The notes under the pieces: model-generated
Seen by the model: the letters and a program-made list of their open reading frames with translations, nothing else
Told to the model about the DNA's origin: nothing
Database searches by the model: none
Program-made: the position numbers and the translations under genes
Part shown: positions 37,224 to 47,202 of the stretch, one piece after another
Position numbering within the stretch: the first letter of the stretch is position 1
How the letters are laid out: each line of letters begins with the position of its first letter
NCBI RefSeq assembly: GCF_014643835.1
Contig: NZ_BMKD01000007.1
Span: 1-64,000 of the forward strand
Reading direction: 5' to 3'
Origin: Mucilaginibacter rubeus
GTDB taxonomy: Bacteria; Bacteroidota; Bacteroidia; Sphingobacteriales; Sphingobacteriaceae
DNA: 64,000 nt

Positions 37224-38740
37224 CTATTTCTCAATATATAGATATTCCGAGTCAACGACCCGAGTTTCTTCAAGTGTTAAATTGTAAATTTTATAGACAA
37301 TTGAATTAATTTTCTTTTCTATATTTTTTATGCTTGACGTCTCGTTTGATGATTTTAGTGTTAATACTTTATCTACCAGGTCTTCAAGTTCTTTCTTATA
37401 TGTTTCATCTGTTATTATTGGGAAAAGCTTTCCATCATTAATTTGCAATGTATGTGTAGTAGTTATGAAGTTTTTAATATAATATGTTCCAAATTTTGAA
37501 TTAAGAAGAGCCAATATATATTTATCCGATATTCGTGAAACTGAATGCATCTTGACAACATTTTTTGAATATGGACAAGGTTCAATGAAAAAGCCCTTTA
37601 AATCATTAGTGAAATAATCGACCCATCCAAATCCCGAAGTATTGTAGTAATTTGCTCCCTGCCATCTTGAGTTGGTTACGGTAGCTTCACGAAGCTCTTT
37701 GACAGTAGCCTTATGCCATTTTATGCACTCTACATGGGGGACATACCATTTGTAACCATTTTCATTCCCTCGATTATAATTGACCCAAACTTCTCTTTCA
37801 CAACCATTAAGCTGCTCTTCTAAGGAAAGACTTTCAAAATCAATAACATCTGTATATCTGACGGTTTTGTACAAAAAGAACTTTCCGAATAGAGATGGCT
37901 TTCCAGTATCTTTTTTTAGTTTCTCGGCTAATTCATAAAATATATTCTTATTCCTTAAATTAACGTCGTGTTCTATTAATACTCCCTCTATCAGGAGTTT
38001 ATTTACCAGCAATCTAAGTATCTTAAGTTCTTCTTCTTCAGAATTACATATTATAGCTAAATATTTACTGTTATTGCCAGTAACTAAGCCTTGTGCGCCT
38101 TCTGTAATTAATCCTAAAAAGGTCAGATCAGTTTCATTTAAATTATCACAGTAATTATTTAGCACAGAAATATTTTTTTGTCGGCTTTTAGTATCTTCTA
38201 TTAGCTCCCAATATGTTTTGTACAATTTATTTAGATGCGGATTAAGCCTGTGATATATACTTAAATTTGTGCTATTGGGAGTAAAGAAAATATTATTTAA
38301 TGAAGCTCTATACAACTCAATTTTCGCCGAGTAAGTCTCGGGTTTTTTAAAAGAATTTATAGCATTTTTATATTTAAAAGAATAATTCAGATTTCCCAAA
38401 GGCTCCTTATTCATTACTACAATAGTTGTATCAACGAACGCCGAATCGAAAACGTAGCCTACATTTACTATCTCGATCAACCGATTACCCTGTAGACGTT
38501 TTCTAAGCACTAATTTTGACCCTAAGGTTAAAAATGTATTCGGCGTTATATAAGCAATAGTTCCTTTAATTTTAGCTTTATCAATTGCCTCTATATAGAA
38601 ATAATGGTACATATCATCCGAAAAGCCATATTTATTTTTATATTGTTGTTGGTTGAGTGTACCAATTTCTTTATTACCTAAATAAGGCGGATTCCCTATA
38701 ACAATGTCAAAGCCCGTTGTTGAAATTAAATCACCGTTTG
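37224..38740 (-). pseudogene. Silent inverted specificity cassette for the methyltransferase
   Basis: Read on the minus strand this encodes a second C-terminal half of an Eco57I-type methyltransferase with its own NPPY motif (from 38693), then MYHYFYIEAIDKAKIKGTIAY, PNTFLTLGSKLVLRKRL and a target-recognition domain ending SEYLYIEK (489 aa from the Asn of NPPY). No SAM-binding half, start codon or promoter precedes it: the frame is closed by TAA about 25 bases before the repeat. The stop is 24 bases from the convergent stop of the active gene. Inversion between the repeats would join it in frame to residues 1-717 of the active gene, giving 1206 aa. Confidence 0.85.
38680..38740 (-). repeat. 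Inverted repeat arm B at the silent cassette
   Basis: The reverse complement of this segment matches 36019-36079 with three mismatches in 61 bases and 34 consecutive identical bases (38707-38740). It faces the arm in the active gene across about 2.6 kb, the geometry needed for inversion rather than deletion. Confidence 0.85.
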
Positions 38741-38850
38741 ATGATTGCCTGAATAGACATTAGTAAATTGAGATATTCTTTAAACAGAAGCTGTCTGTAT
38801 AAACAAATCATAGTATTTAAATTAAACCAATTTAATTAACCAACAAACTT

Positions 38851-39444
38851 ATGATTTACGGCTACATCCGCGTCAGCACAGACAAGCAAACAGTAGAAAA
38901 CCAACGATATGAACTAAATCAATTCTGCGGGAAAAACATTTTGGTCATTGACAAATGGATCGAAGAGACTATATCAGGATCAAAAAATGTACAAGACAGA
39001 AAATTAGGAGCCTTACTCAAAAGAATGAAAAAAGGCGATATCCTCATTTGTTCAGAGCTATCAAGATTGGGCCGCAACCTGCTCATGATCATGGGAGTAT
39101 TAAACGAATGCATGAACCGCGATATCCAGGTTTGGACCATAAAAGACAATTACCGCTTAGGTAGCGATATTAATTCAAAAGTATTGGCCTTTGCCTTCGG
39201 TCTCTCTGCAGAAATTGAACGAAACCTCATCTCCCAACGCACCAAAGAAGCTCTGGCCCGCAAAAAAGCCGAAGGCGTAATTTTAGGCCGCCCCATAGGC
39301 AGCAAATCAGCAACAACCAAGCTAACCGGTCAGGAGAAGAAAATTAAAGAACTGTTAGATAAGAAAGTATCTTACAGCGCCATCGGCCGTATTTTGGGGG
39401 TTCACAGAATAACTGTATCTTCATTTGTTAAAGAATTAAAATAA
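38851..39444 (+). CDS. Mpi-type serine DNA invertase
   Basis: A 197-aa serine recombinase of the small invertase/resolvase class. The catalytic Ser is in GYIRVSTDKQ (residue 9), the arginine block in ELSRLGRNLLMIMGVL, the helix-E segment in GLSAEIERNLISQRTKEALARKKAEG, and a helix-turn-helix ends the protein (YSAIGRILGVHRITVSSFVKE). From memory it is very like the master invertase Mpi of Bacteroides fragilis, which flips many promoter segments. It starts 110 bases beyond inverted repeat arm B, so it is the obvious candidate to flip the methyltransferase cassette. All catalytic residues are present. Confidence 0.9.
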   Translation: MIYGYIRVSTDKQTVENQRYELNQFCGKNILVIDKWIEETISGSKNVQDRKLGALLKRMKKGDILICSELSRLGRNLLMIMGVLNECMNRDIQVWTIKDNYRLGSDINSKVLAFAFGLSAEIERNLISQRTKEALARKKAEGVILGRPIGSKSATTKLTGQEKKIKELLDKKVSYSAIGRILGVHRITVSSFVKELK

Positions 39445-39456
39445 ACCTAAACATCA

Positions 39457-42183
39457 ATGCCCAACATCTTACACGAGCGTGTTTTACAATTTTTACTCAA
39501 ATACAGGGAATCAAATCCACAATTTAAATTTTGGCTTCGCCAACGCGACAGAGGCAACAGATTAGCCGATGGTCTATGGTTCCAGGGAACCGAGGGCTAC
39601 ACCTTTGTAGGCTTATACAACCGCGGTGGCGGCACTAACATGACCAGGAGCTTCGGCATAAGTTTTTGGGTGCACGAAAATGGCAACCTGGACGGCAATA
39701 TTGAAATTGTTTGGAACGAGGAAAAAGATGCCGGTATCATTAGTTTCTACCAGCAGGCAATGGAATTACTGGGCGGTTTTGTACAGAAAACGGCAACCAA
39801 ATACATTAAATACCTGGGATCAGACAACTTTGAAAACAAGGTAATAGATTTTTTAGATCATGACAAGCCTCAAATAGATCAGCTGATTGAAAATTTAGGC
39901 TTATCCGATACCATGTTTCTGAGCGATGCTAAATTTAACGAGCAGCTTAACCGGATCCGAAGTAAAAAAGAAAATAACAAGCCCCAGGATTCCGAGAACG
40001 AAAAAATTAGCCGGCTCAAAAAACTTTTTAACGATTTCAAAACAACCGGACAGTATCAATACAGGGAACTCCAGGCTCAATTTATTCCTTTCGGTAAAGA
40101 GCTGATAGAAGCGTTGTTAACAAAGCCTCAAATTACCAATGTCGACCTTACCGGCCTGATTCAGATATTAAAAGCAGGTTCGGGCTACCACATAGCCGAG
40201 CGATACCTGCCGCTTATGATTGATGACACAGCTGCGCACCAGGGCCTGCTCACTAAATTTGAAAACCTGGCTTATAAGGGCTATACAGGTGCAGGTAAAA
40301 ACGGCATCACTAAACCCAACAACATACAGTTGGCCAATATCCACGCGTTTTTAAAGGATGCATTTACCATTAATACTATCGAAGATGCCATCGAATTTTG
40401 CGATACCTATGATAACCTGAACATCCCCGAGGTCAAAAAAGGTGTTTATTCTCCGTGGCTATTTTACATTAATCCCTCGTTATTCCCGATAATTAATAAC
40501 AAGCACCTTCAGTTTTTAGATTGGATGGGCGTATCCCACCAATATAGCTACGCTATCGAATTGTTTAATGAAGTAAAAGATCTTTTAAATACCGATCTCG
40601 GCCTTTTAGATGCCTTTGTATACTTTACTGATTTTGAAGATCTGATTAAAAAAGAAACACCAACAACCATGCCGCTCAATACCATTCTTTACGGGCCTCC
40701 GGGCACGGGCAAAACTTTTAATACCATTAGCAGGGCTATCGCCATTGCCAACCCCGAATATGATTTGACCAATAAGCCACGTAAGGATGTAAAAGAAGAG
40801 TATCAACGCTTGTGTGCCGAAAAGCAGATTGAGTTTGTTACGTTTCATCAAAGCATGGGATATGAAGATTTTATAGAGGGCATTAAGCCGTTAAAACCTA
40901 ACGCCGATGATACCTTTGTGAAATACGATATTGAGGATGGAATTTTTAAATTGATCTGCAAAAACGCCAGCTACAAGCCCGATGTTCAAACCAATCGTTT
41001 TCATATAACTCAGGATCAATTTGACAAAGCTTCATTTTTCAAAATATCGCTCGGTAACACGCTAAACCCCGAAGATGGCGAGATTTACGATTATTGCATA
41101 AAAAACAATTGCATTGCAATGGGCTGGGGCGGCAATGTTGATTACAGCAATTTAAACGAGGCCCAAACCAAGGCGCAGGCTATTGAAAACGGCGAATCGC
41201 AGTTTGCCATAACTGCCCTTAATTACTTTATCCACTATCTAAAAAAAGAGAATTATGTACTGGTATCAAACGGCAATTACAGTTGCCGGGCTATTGCCAA
41301 AGTAACCGGCGATTATTTTTATAATGAAACAGATGAGATAGATTACTGGCAATTCAGACCTGTGGAGTGGGTGGTAAAAGATGTAAATATTCCCGTTTCG
41401 GAAATCTATAACAGGATTTTTTCGCAGGCCAGTATTTATAAACTGGATAAGCAAAGTATTAAAGTTGATTTTTTTGTAAAAGATGCCGCTGAAATAGCTA
41501 AGGACGACACAAGTAAGCCTAAAAACTATGTGCTCATCATCGACGAGATAAACCGGGGCAATGTATCGCAAATTTTTGGCGAACTGATCACTTTGATTGA
41601 AGATGATAAGCGCCAGGGCATGCCCGAAGAGCTAAGCGTTAAGTTGCCCTACAGCAAACAGCCTTTTTCGGTACCACCTAACCTGCATATCATCGGCACC
41701 ATGAATACGGCCGATAGAAGCGTTGAAGCCTTGGATACCGCGCTGCGCAGACGTTTCAGTTTTATTGAAATGTTGCCCCAGGAAGATCACGAAGGTATTG
41801 GCTATTTACAAGAGATCGATTTAAAGCTGATATTAAAAAGCATCAATATCCGCTTAGAAAAACTACTATCGCGCGATCACATGATGGGCCATTCTTTTTT
41901 CCTGAATATCAGCAAGGTAACCGAGCTTTACAACGCCTTTTATAATAAAATCATCCCGCAACTACAGGAATACTTTTTTGGCGATTATGGCAAAATAGGC
42001 TTGATTTTGGGCAAAGGCTTTATTACCGAAATTGCCGATAAAATTCAATTTGCAGATTTTGAGTATGAGGATAAAGACCTGCTATTAGAAAAAAGAGTTT
42101 ACCGCATCAACAACTTTAAAACAGATGAAAATGAACTAAACGAAGATGAATTTTTAACCGCTGTTAAAGCAATTGTTAATTAA
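39457..42183 (+). CDS. mcrB: McrB-type AAA+ restriction subunit with inserted PUA/EVE-like domain
   Basis: A 908-aa motor of a modification-dependent restriction system. The N-terminal 400 residues are a probable DNA-recognition region without a recognised name. The AAA+ domain has Walker A GPPGTGKT (413-420), Walker B LIIDEINRGN (about 691), the McrB sensor MNTADRSVEALD (about 748) and ALRRRF. Between Walker A and B lies an insert (about 525-672: FFKISLGN..., NCIAMGWGG, YFIHYLKKENYVLV) that resembles EVE/PUA-like modified-base readers. It starts 12 bases after the invertase stop and is followed 3 bases later by mcrC. It probably detects modified cytosine or other DNA marks, or phage DNA. Confidence 0.88.
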   Translation: MPNILHERVLQFLLKYRESNPQFKFWLRQRDRGNRLADGLWFQGTEGYTFVGLYNRGGGTNMTRSFGISFWVHENGNLDGNIEIVWNEEKDAGIISFYQQAMELLGGFVQKTATKYIKYLGSDNFENKVIDFLDHDKPQIDQLIENLGLSDTMFLSDAKFNEQLNRIRSKKENNKPQDSENEKISRLKKLFNDFKTTGQYQYRELQAQFIPFGKELIEALLTKPQITNVDLTGLIQILKAGSGYHIAERYLPLMIDDTAAHQGLLTKFENLAYKGYTGAGKNGITKPNNIQLANIHAFLKDAFTINTIEDAIEFCDTYDNLNIPEVKKGVYSPWLFYINPSLFPIINNKHLQFLDWMGVSHQYSYAIELFNEVKDLLNTDLGLLDAFVYFTDFEDLIKKETPTTMPLNTILYGPPGTGKTFNTISRAIAIANPEYDLTNKPRKDVKEEYQRLCAEKQIEFVTFHQSMGYEDFIEGIKPLKPNADDTFVKYDIEDGIFKLICKNASYKPDVQTNRFHITQDQFDKASFFKISLGNTLNPEDGEIYDYCIKNNCIAMGWGGNVDYSNLNEAQTKAQAIENGESQFAITALNYFIHYLKKENYVLVSNGNYSCRAIAKVTGDYFYNETDEIDYWQFRPVEWVVKDVNIPVSEIYNRIFSQASIYKLDKQSIKVDFFVKDAAEIAKDDTSKPKNYVLIIDEINRGNVSQIFGELITLIEDDKRQGMPEELSVKLPYSKQPFSVPPNLHIIGTMNTADRSVEALDTALRRRFSFIEMLPQEDHEGIGYLQEIDLKLILKSINIRLEKLLSRDHMMGHSFFLNISKVTELYNAFYNKIIPQLQEYFFGDYGKIGLILGKGFITEIADKIQFADFEYEDKDLLLEKRVYRINNFKTDENELNEDEFLTAVKAIVN

Positions 42184-42186
42184 CGG

Positions 42187-43542
42187 ATGAAAACGCTCAA
42201 GGTTTTTGAACATCAAACAATAACTGTTGGTCAGTCGTTAATTTTTTATAGCGGAAGGGAATTAAAAAGAGAACCGCTTAAAAAAGAATATATCGATGCG
42301 TTATGGAAACTGTACGATGTAAAAAAGCGACCCTTTTTTAAGCCCACCCGCAATGGGGTTTGCTTTAACGCTTACGTTGGCGTTGTAAAGGTATTAAACC
42401 TCACCATCGAAATTTTGCCCAAGGCGGATAATCGCCGTATAAACTTTGATGACCTTAAAGGGCTTAAGGCTGATGAAAATAAATGGCAAAGCATCTTGCT
42501 TGATATGTTGCGGGTGTGTAGTTTGATCAACACCCCATCGGTATCGGATGCTCATCTAAAAACACGAAACAATAGCATACTGGATCTTTATATAGAGCGC
42601 TTCATTACCGAGGTAAATACTTTGATGAGGCAGGGCTTGATTAAAAAATACCGTAAAATTGAAAACAGCAGCACTGCATTAAAAGGAAAACTACTCATCG
42701 GGAAGCATATCCAAAAAAACATTGTGCACCAGGAGCGGTTTTTCATTGCGCAAACACAATATGATAAAAACCATTTATTGCATCAAATTCTGGCAAAAGC
42801 TATCGCCATATTGCCCAATATCTGCAGCAACAAATTCTTACTCTCTGAATGCCATAGCTTAAAATTAAACTTCCCCGAAGTTGATGATATCAAAATAAGC
42901 GAAAGCTTGTTTGATAAGCTTAATTTTGATCGTAAATCAAGCGCCTATCAAATTGCAATTCAAATAGCCAAAATGTTATTGCTTAATTATCGACCTGATC
43001 TAAGTACCGGCAGCAACCATTCAATAGCGATACTTTTTAATATGAATCAGCTATGGGAGGAATATGTTTACAGGATCTTGCAAAAAAGTAAGCCCCAAAG
43101 CGTAAAAATGATCTACAATCAAAAGGCTACGCGCTTTTGGGAAACCGATGGATCCAGGCGATATTTAAAACCGGATATTATAATTGAGTCGGCAACATCC
43201 GAAAAGATAGTGATAGATACCAAATGGAAAAATATCAATAACGACCCATCAAAAATTGGCATAGACGATTTGAGACAGATGTACGCCTATCATCATTTTT
43301 TTGAAGCGAAACAATGCTTTTTGCTTTATCCAGGCAGTGCCATGCCTGTTAAAAATGGCGCTTTTTACAACAAATACTTCTTTGGAACAGAAGAACCGGC
43401 GTCTAAACATTGTGGTTTGATTATTTCCAAAGCCTGGAATGAGAGCTCAGTGAATGGCAAAACATTTTTAAATACTTTATTAGGTAAGGAAATATATGAA
43501 TCCCTTGGATTAATAAGCATCCAAAAATCTGATGAAACATAA
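42187..43542 (+). CDS. mcrC: McrC-type nuclease subunit
   Basis: A 451-aa partner of McrB. The N-terminal half contains the McrC-specific stretch NAYVGVVKVLNLTIEILPKADN and LLDMLRVCSL. The C-terminal PD-(D/E)xK nuclease core is visible as YLKPDIIIESATSEKIVIDTKWKN (catalytic Asp and the DTK motif), preceded by the helix MNQLWEEYVYRIL with the usual glutamate. The gene begins 3 bases after mcrB. The pair cleaves DNA when McrB translocation is activated by a recognised site. Confidence 0.9.
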   Translation: MKTLKVFEHQTITVGQSLIFYSGRELKREPLKKEYIDALWKLYDVKKRPFFKPTRNGVCFNAYVGVVKVLNLTIEILPKADNRRINFDDLKGLKADENKWQSILLDMLRVCSLINTPSVSDAHLKTRNNSILDLYIERFITEVNTLMRQGLIKKYRKIENSSTALKGKLLIGKHIQKNIVHQERFFIAQTQYDKNHLLHQILAKAIAILPNICSNKFLLSECHSLKLNFPEVDDIKISESLFDKLNFDRKSSAYQIAIQIAKMLLLNYRPDLSTGSNHSIAILFNMNQLWEEYVYRILQKSKPQSVKMIYNQKATRFWETDGSRRYLKPDIIIESATSEKIVIDTKWKNINNDPSKIGIDDLRQMYAYHHFFEAKQCFLLYPGSAMPVKNGAFYNKYFFGTEEPASKHCGLIISKAWNESSVNGKTFLNTLLGKEIYESLGLISIQKSDET

Positions 43543-43792
43543 TTTGAATCATTAGTAGTCAATTATTATCATTGATGAATTGTTAAATTGACTTTGAAAA
43601 AGCTTTTGGTAACCAAATAATTATTCAGGTTATTTCCCCTGTTTTAATGTTGAAGCAAGCTTGAGTTTATACACAATATTGAGATAGCTTACTTGCTTTT
43701 AATTATTCAGATAAATATGGCAGTCATTTATTCTTTTATCTCGCCCTGAATTGTTTAGCATTATCACCTAACTTAGTGTACGCCTAACGCCA

Positions 43793-46700
43793 TTGTATAA
43801 ATTGAGTACACAAAAAGATATACTTTCGTTTTGGAAAGACATTGAAGTATTTTCACTGCCTGACTTGCCTTCTAATGCTAAAGAATTAGATCTGAACAAG
43901 CCATTACCATGGCAGTTGCCGTTTACACCACAAGCAAATAGCACATGGCGCCACATCGTATTTTTGGGAAAACATGGTAAGAGTAAAATAATCGACGTAA
44001 TAGATAATGCTTTAGGCGATACATCAGAAAAGCCAGACTGGTTAGAGAAGCCAACTGGCAATACCTGCATGGCGGTATTAATCCTCAATGAAGCTGGGCG
44101 ATTGTCTGGAGATAATCCATATTTACAAGCATCATATTTATATGGCATTAAATGCCTTCAGGATAGTAGAAAGATATCTGAAGTTATCAGATATTTAAAT
44201 GAAGTTCAAGAGAAATTTAGGGAACGACATCCTTATCAGGAAACAGATACGCTCGAAAACTTATCAACGCCTTTAATTACGGCAGCTCATTTAAAAAAAG
44301 AGATAGCTGTATTGAATGATTTGAATATTAAAGAAATATCTTGTGGCCATCAGGTTTATGTACAGTCCATTCAAGTTTCCAAACAATCCAAAGCCGATAC
44401 AGGATTTCTAAATAGCTTTTACCTGGACGATCTCAATCGCTTAAGCGATAATTCAACTAAGTTTGGGGAGGGGTTAAGTAATTATTTACGTGCGGAGATA
44501 AATCAGAAAATGCGTGTTGATTTTCTAAAGGATGCCGATGCGTTTTTTGAAGTTTTAGATCCCTTAAAGTTACCTGCCGGAAGATGGCCATCAAATCCCA
44601 CCTACGGCCTTTATTCGGCGCAGGTTGGTGCTGTTAACTCCAGCTTGCTGCTACTTAAAGACAATGGTATTATTGGGATTAACGGTCCTCCTGGTACAGG
44701 GAAAACAACTCTTCTTTCAGATATAATAGCAGAAGTAGTGGTACTGCGTGCAAAAAAGTTGATGCAGGAAAATGTCTCTGCATTATTTTCAAAAGGTAAT
44801 AGGATAGAAAAAGAAAACAGATCTGCATATCACTTCCCTGTTAATAGTAATGTATTTGATGATGCAGGAATTGTTGTAGCCAGCAATAATAATGCTGCTG
44901 TAGAAAATATATCTAAAGAGTTGCCGGATGAACGAAAAATAGATAGAGATACATTTCCTGACGCCGGATATTTCGATGATTACGCACAAAGTTTAATTGA
45001 AGGTAAAAGTTGGGGATTGTTAGCTGCAGCCTTGGGAAATTCTGAAAACAGGACCATATTTAAAAATAATTTCTGGTATAAAAATGGCGATAATCCAGGC
45101 TTTGCGGCTTTTTTGCAATCATTATATAATAACCCTGAAAATGAAGATCGGACGCCCAATTATTTGGACGGGTACCGGAAGACAAAAACTGAACTTGAAA
45201 CACTATTAAAAGAATTTGAGGGATTTAAAAAAGCCGCAAGTGATTTTCATCAATTGCTGCCAGGTTTCCTAAATGATCAGAAAAATAAAATAGGCATTGA
45301 AAATCATATTAATCAACTCCTCAATCTTATTAAATCGCTTAATAACCATAAACAACCGTTAATAGCTCAATTGACAGGGCTTGAAACACAGATTTCTGAA
45401 ATTCAATATAGTATTCAATTACATCAATCGGTAAAACCAGGCTTTTTCTTTTTTCATAAGCTATTTAATACTACTGTATTTAAAAAATGGAACGAGCCAT
45501 ACCATCTTTTTGTAACTAAACATAATGACCTCGCCAGGAAACGAATAGAAGTTCAGAAGGAGGCAGAAAATTTTAATATTGAGATTACCGTTAAAGAAAA
45601 AGAAAGAACACAGTCGCAGGATCAGCTAAACAAAATTAATCAGCGAATAAACATTTATAATAAAGAGAGAGAGAACCTTCATGATAAATATGGAATAGCC
45701 TATAGAAACATTCCTGATGAAAATCTATTAATATCCTTCCAGCATGACAAAGATGTTTTCCATAAAAGTAATCCGTGGTCATCTGTAAGTATTAATAAAC
45801 TGCGGAGCGAAATCTTCATTAAGAGCCTTCAACTTCACGAATATGCGATTTTGAGAAATGCTAAACAGTTTAAAAATAATATAGGCTTACTGATGGAAGT
45901 AATGGACGGTAAAGTTGATGTTGCCCAAGACATCGCATTAAGCTTATGGCAATCATTTTTCTTTTGCATTCCGGTTGTTTCAACTTCACTAGCTTCTGTT
46001 AGCCGCTTATTTGGTAGCTTGGGAAAGGAAAATATTGGATGGTTACTACTCGACGAAGCAGGACAAGCAACTCCGCAATCCGCTGCAGGGATCATCTACA
46101 GGTCAAAAAGAAGTATTATTATCGGTGATCCCCTACAAATTGAACCGGTAGTTACTGCACCGGCTAAATTAATAAATGTATTGAATGGACAATACAGAAC
46201 CGATTCAATATGGTCACCATTAAGAAGTTCTGCACAAATTTTGGCCGACAGAATAACCGCAAGCGGGACATGGATGAAACAAACTGATAATGACGAAAAT
46301 ATATGGACGGGGTTTCCTTTACGTACGCACAGACGCTGTAATAATCCGATGTTTGACATATCCAATGAGATTGCCTACAATTTTCAAATGGTAAAAGCTA
46401 TGAATGATATTCCATTTGACTGCGCTCTTGGGTCCTCTGTCTGGTTTGATGTCAATGGATCTAATATTCAGAACAAACAAGTAGTTGAAGAAGAACTCAG
46501 TTTATTAAAAGAGAAAATACAATTGCTGGGAAAAACACCGCGAAAAGTATTTGTTATATCTCCCTTTAAATCAGTTGCTGATCGGTGTAAGCAAGACCTG
46601 TATGTCGTTAATTCAAAAATACAGTGTGGTACAATCCACACCTTTCAGGGTAAGGAAGCAGATATCGTTTTTCTGGTTCTCGGCAGTGACCCTAATAAGC

Positions 46701-46843
46701 CAGGATCCCGACAATGGGCTTCACAAAAACCTAACATGCTTAATGTTGCATTAACGCGAGCTAAAAAACGTTTTTATGTAATAGGCAGCAAAAAATTGTG
46801 GAGGAGCTATCCCTTTTTTTCTACGCTTGCACAAAAACTATAA
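43793..46843 (+). CDS. Large SF1 helicase (Upf1/DNA2-like AAA domain)
   Basis: A 1016-aa protein with Walker A INGPPGTGKTTLL (about 298), a long coiled-coil-rich insertion (about 440-650), the Walker B variant LLLDEAGQATPQS (about 752), GDPLQIEPVV (Q-like motif III), and the C-terminal motifs IHTFQGKEADIVFLVLG and NVALTRAKKRFYVIG of superfamily 1. No ATG precedes the conserved N-terminus; the frame opens at 43772 and the only reasonable start is TTG at 43793 (or TTG at 43802). The first 270 residues are unrecognised. It follows McrC by 250 bases, in line with defence islands where such helicases act beside or with restriction systems. Confidence 0.85.
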   Translation: MYKLSTQKDILSFWKDIEVFSLPDLPSNAKELDLNKPLPWQLPFTPQANSTWRHIVFLGKHGKSKIIDVIDNALGDTSEKPDWLEKPTGNTCMAVLILNEAGRLSGDNPYLQASYLYGIKCLQDSRKISEVIRYLNEVQEKFRERHPYQETDTLENLSTPLITAAHLKKEIAVLNDLNIKEISCGHQVYVQSIQVSKQSKADTGFLNSFYLDDLNRLSDNSTKFGEGLSNYLRAEINQKMRVDFLKDADAFFEVLDPLKLPAGRWPSNPTYGLYSAQVGAVNSSLLLLKDNGIIGINGPPGTGKTTLLSDIIAEVVVLRAKKLMQENVSALFSKGNRIEKENRSAYHFPVNSNVFDDAGIVVASNNNAAVENISKELPDERKIDRDTFPDAGYFDDYAQSLIEGKSWGLLAAALGNSENRTIFKNNFWYKNGDNPGFAAFLQSLYNNPENEDRTPNYLDGYRKTKTELETLLKEFEGFKKAASDFHQLLPGFLNDQKNKIGIENHINQLLNLIKSLNNHKQPLIAQLTGLETQISEIQYSIQLHQSVKPGFFFFHKLFNTTVFKKWNEPYHLFVTKHNDLARKRIEVQKEAENFNIEITVKEKERTQSQDQLNKINQRINIYNKERENLHDKYGIAYRNIPDENLLISFQHDKDVFHKSNPWSSVSINKLRSEIFIKSLQLHEYAILRNAKQFKNNIGLLMEVMDGKVDVAQDIALSLWQSFFFCIPVVSTSLASVSRLFGSLGKENIGWLLLDEAGQATPQSAAGIIYRSKRSIIIGDPLQIEPVVTAPAKLINVLNGQYRTDSIWSPLRSSAQILADRITASGTWMKQTDNDENIWTGFPLRTHRRCNNPMFDISNEIAYNFQMVKAMNDIPFDCALGSSVWFDVNGSNIQNKQVVEEELSLLKEKIQLLGKTPRKVFVISPFKSVADRCKQDLYVVNSKIQCGTIHTFQGKEADIVFLVLGSDPNKPGSRQWASQKPNMLNVALTRAKKRFYVIGSKKLWRSYPFFSTLAQKL

Positions 46844-47202
46844 GTTCCAAAAGTTGACCAGGAAGAGTTATCCCTCTATTAAAATGTACATCAGCTATTC
46901 GTGGATACGCTTGCTGGACTTGAGCTACATTATTCATCAAAAAGTTTCGTGCATAAATCAGGGCTTGATAGTCTTTTAACAGGTTCGGCACTGTGCAGGT
47001 CGACCTCGCTTATGACTTAGTAGGTAGTTAGGGACTAACCAACTGTGATAGATTAGATGGATTATTGATTGTTAATTAAAGCATTTATAATAAGTTAACT
47101 ATTGTAAATGAAGATTTTTAGAATGATGCCAGCCTGCGCAAGTGGTTCAAAAAATTTTGTAGCCCTTGTGCCATCATGAACCTGATTCGGCGATGGTTTA
47201 GA
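46844..47202. other. Spacer between helicase and nuclease relic
   Basis: No gene is supported. On the minus strand at about 46858-46990 a protein-like open stretch (LKDYQALIYARNFLMNNV...) is visible but has no recognised homology. The rest appears featureless. Confidence 0.35.

Noticed and set aside
46858-46990. Small gene on the minus strand (LKDYQALIYARNFL...)
   Set aside because: Protein-like, but with no recognised family, no good start and overlap with the helicase 3' end; it may be another relic.
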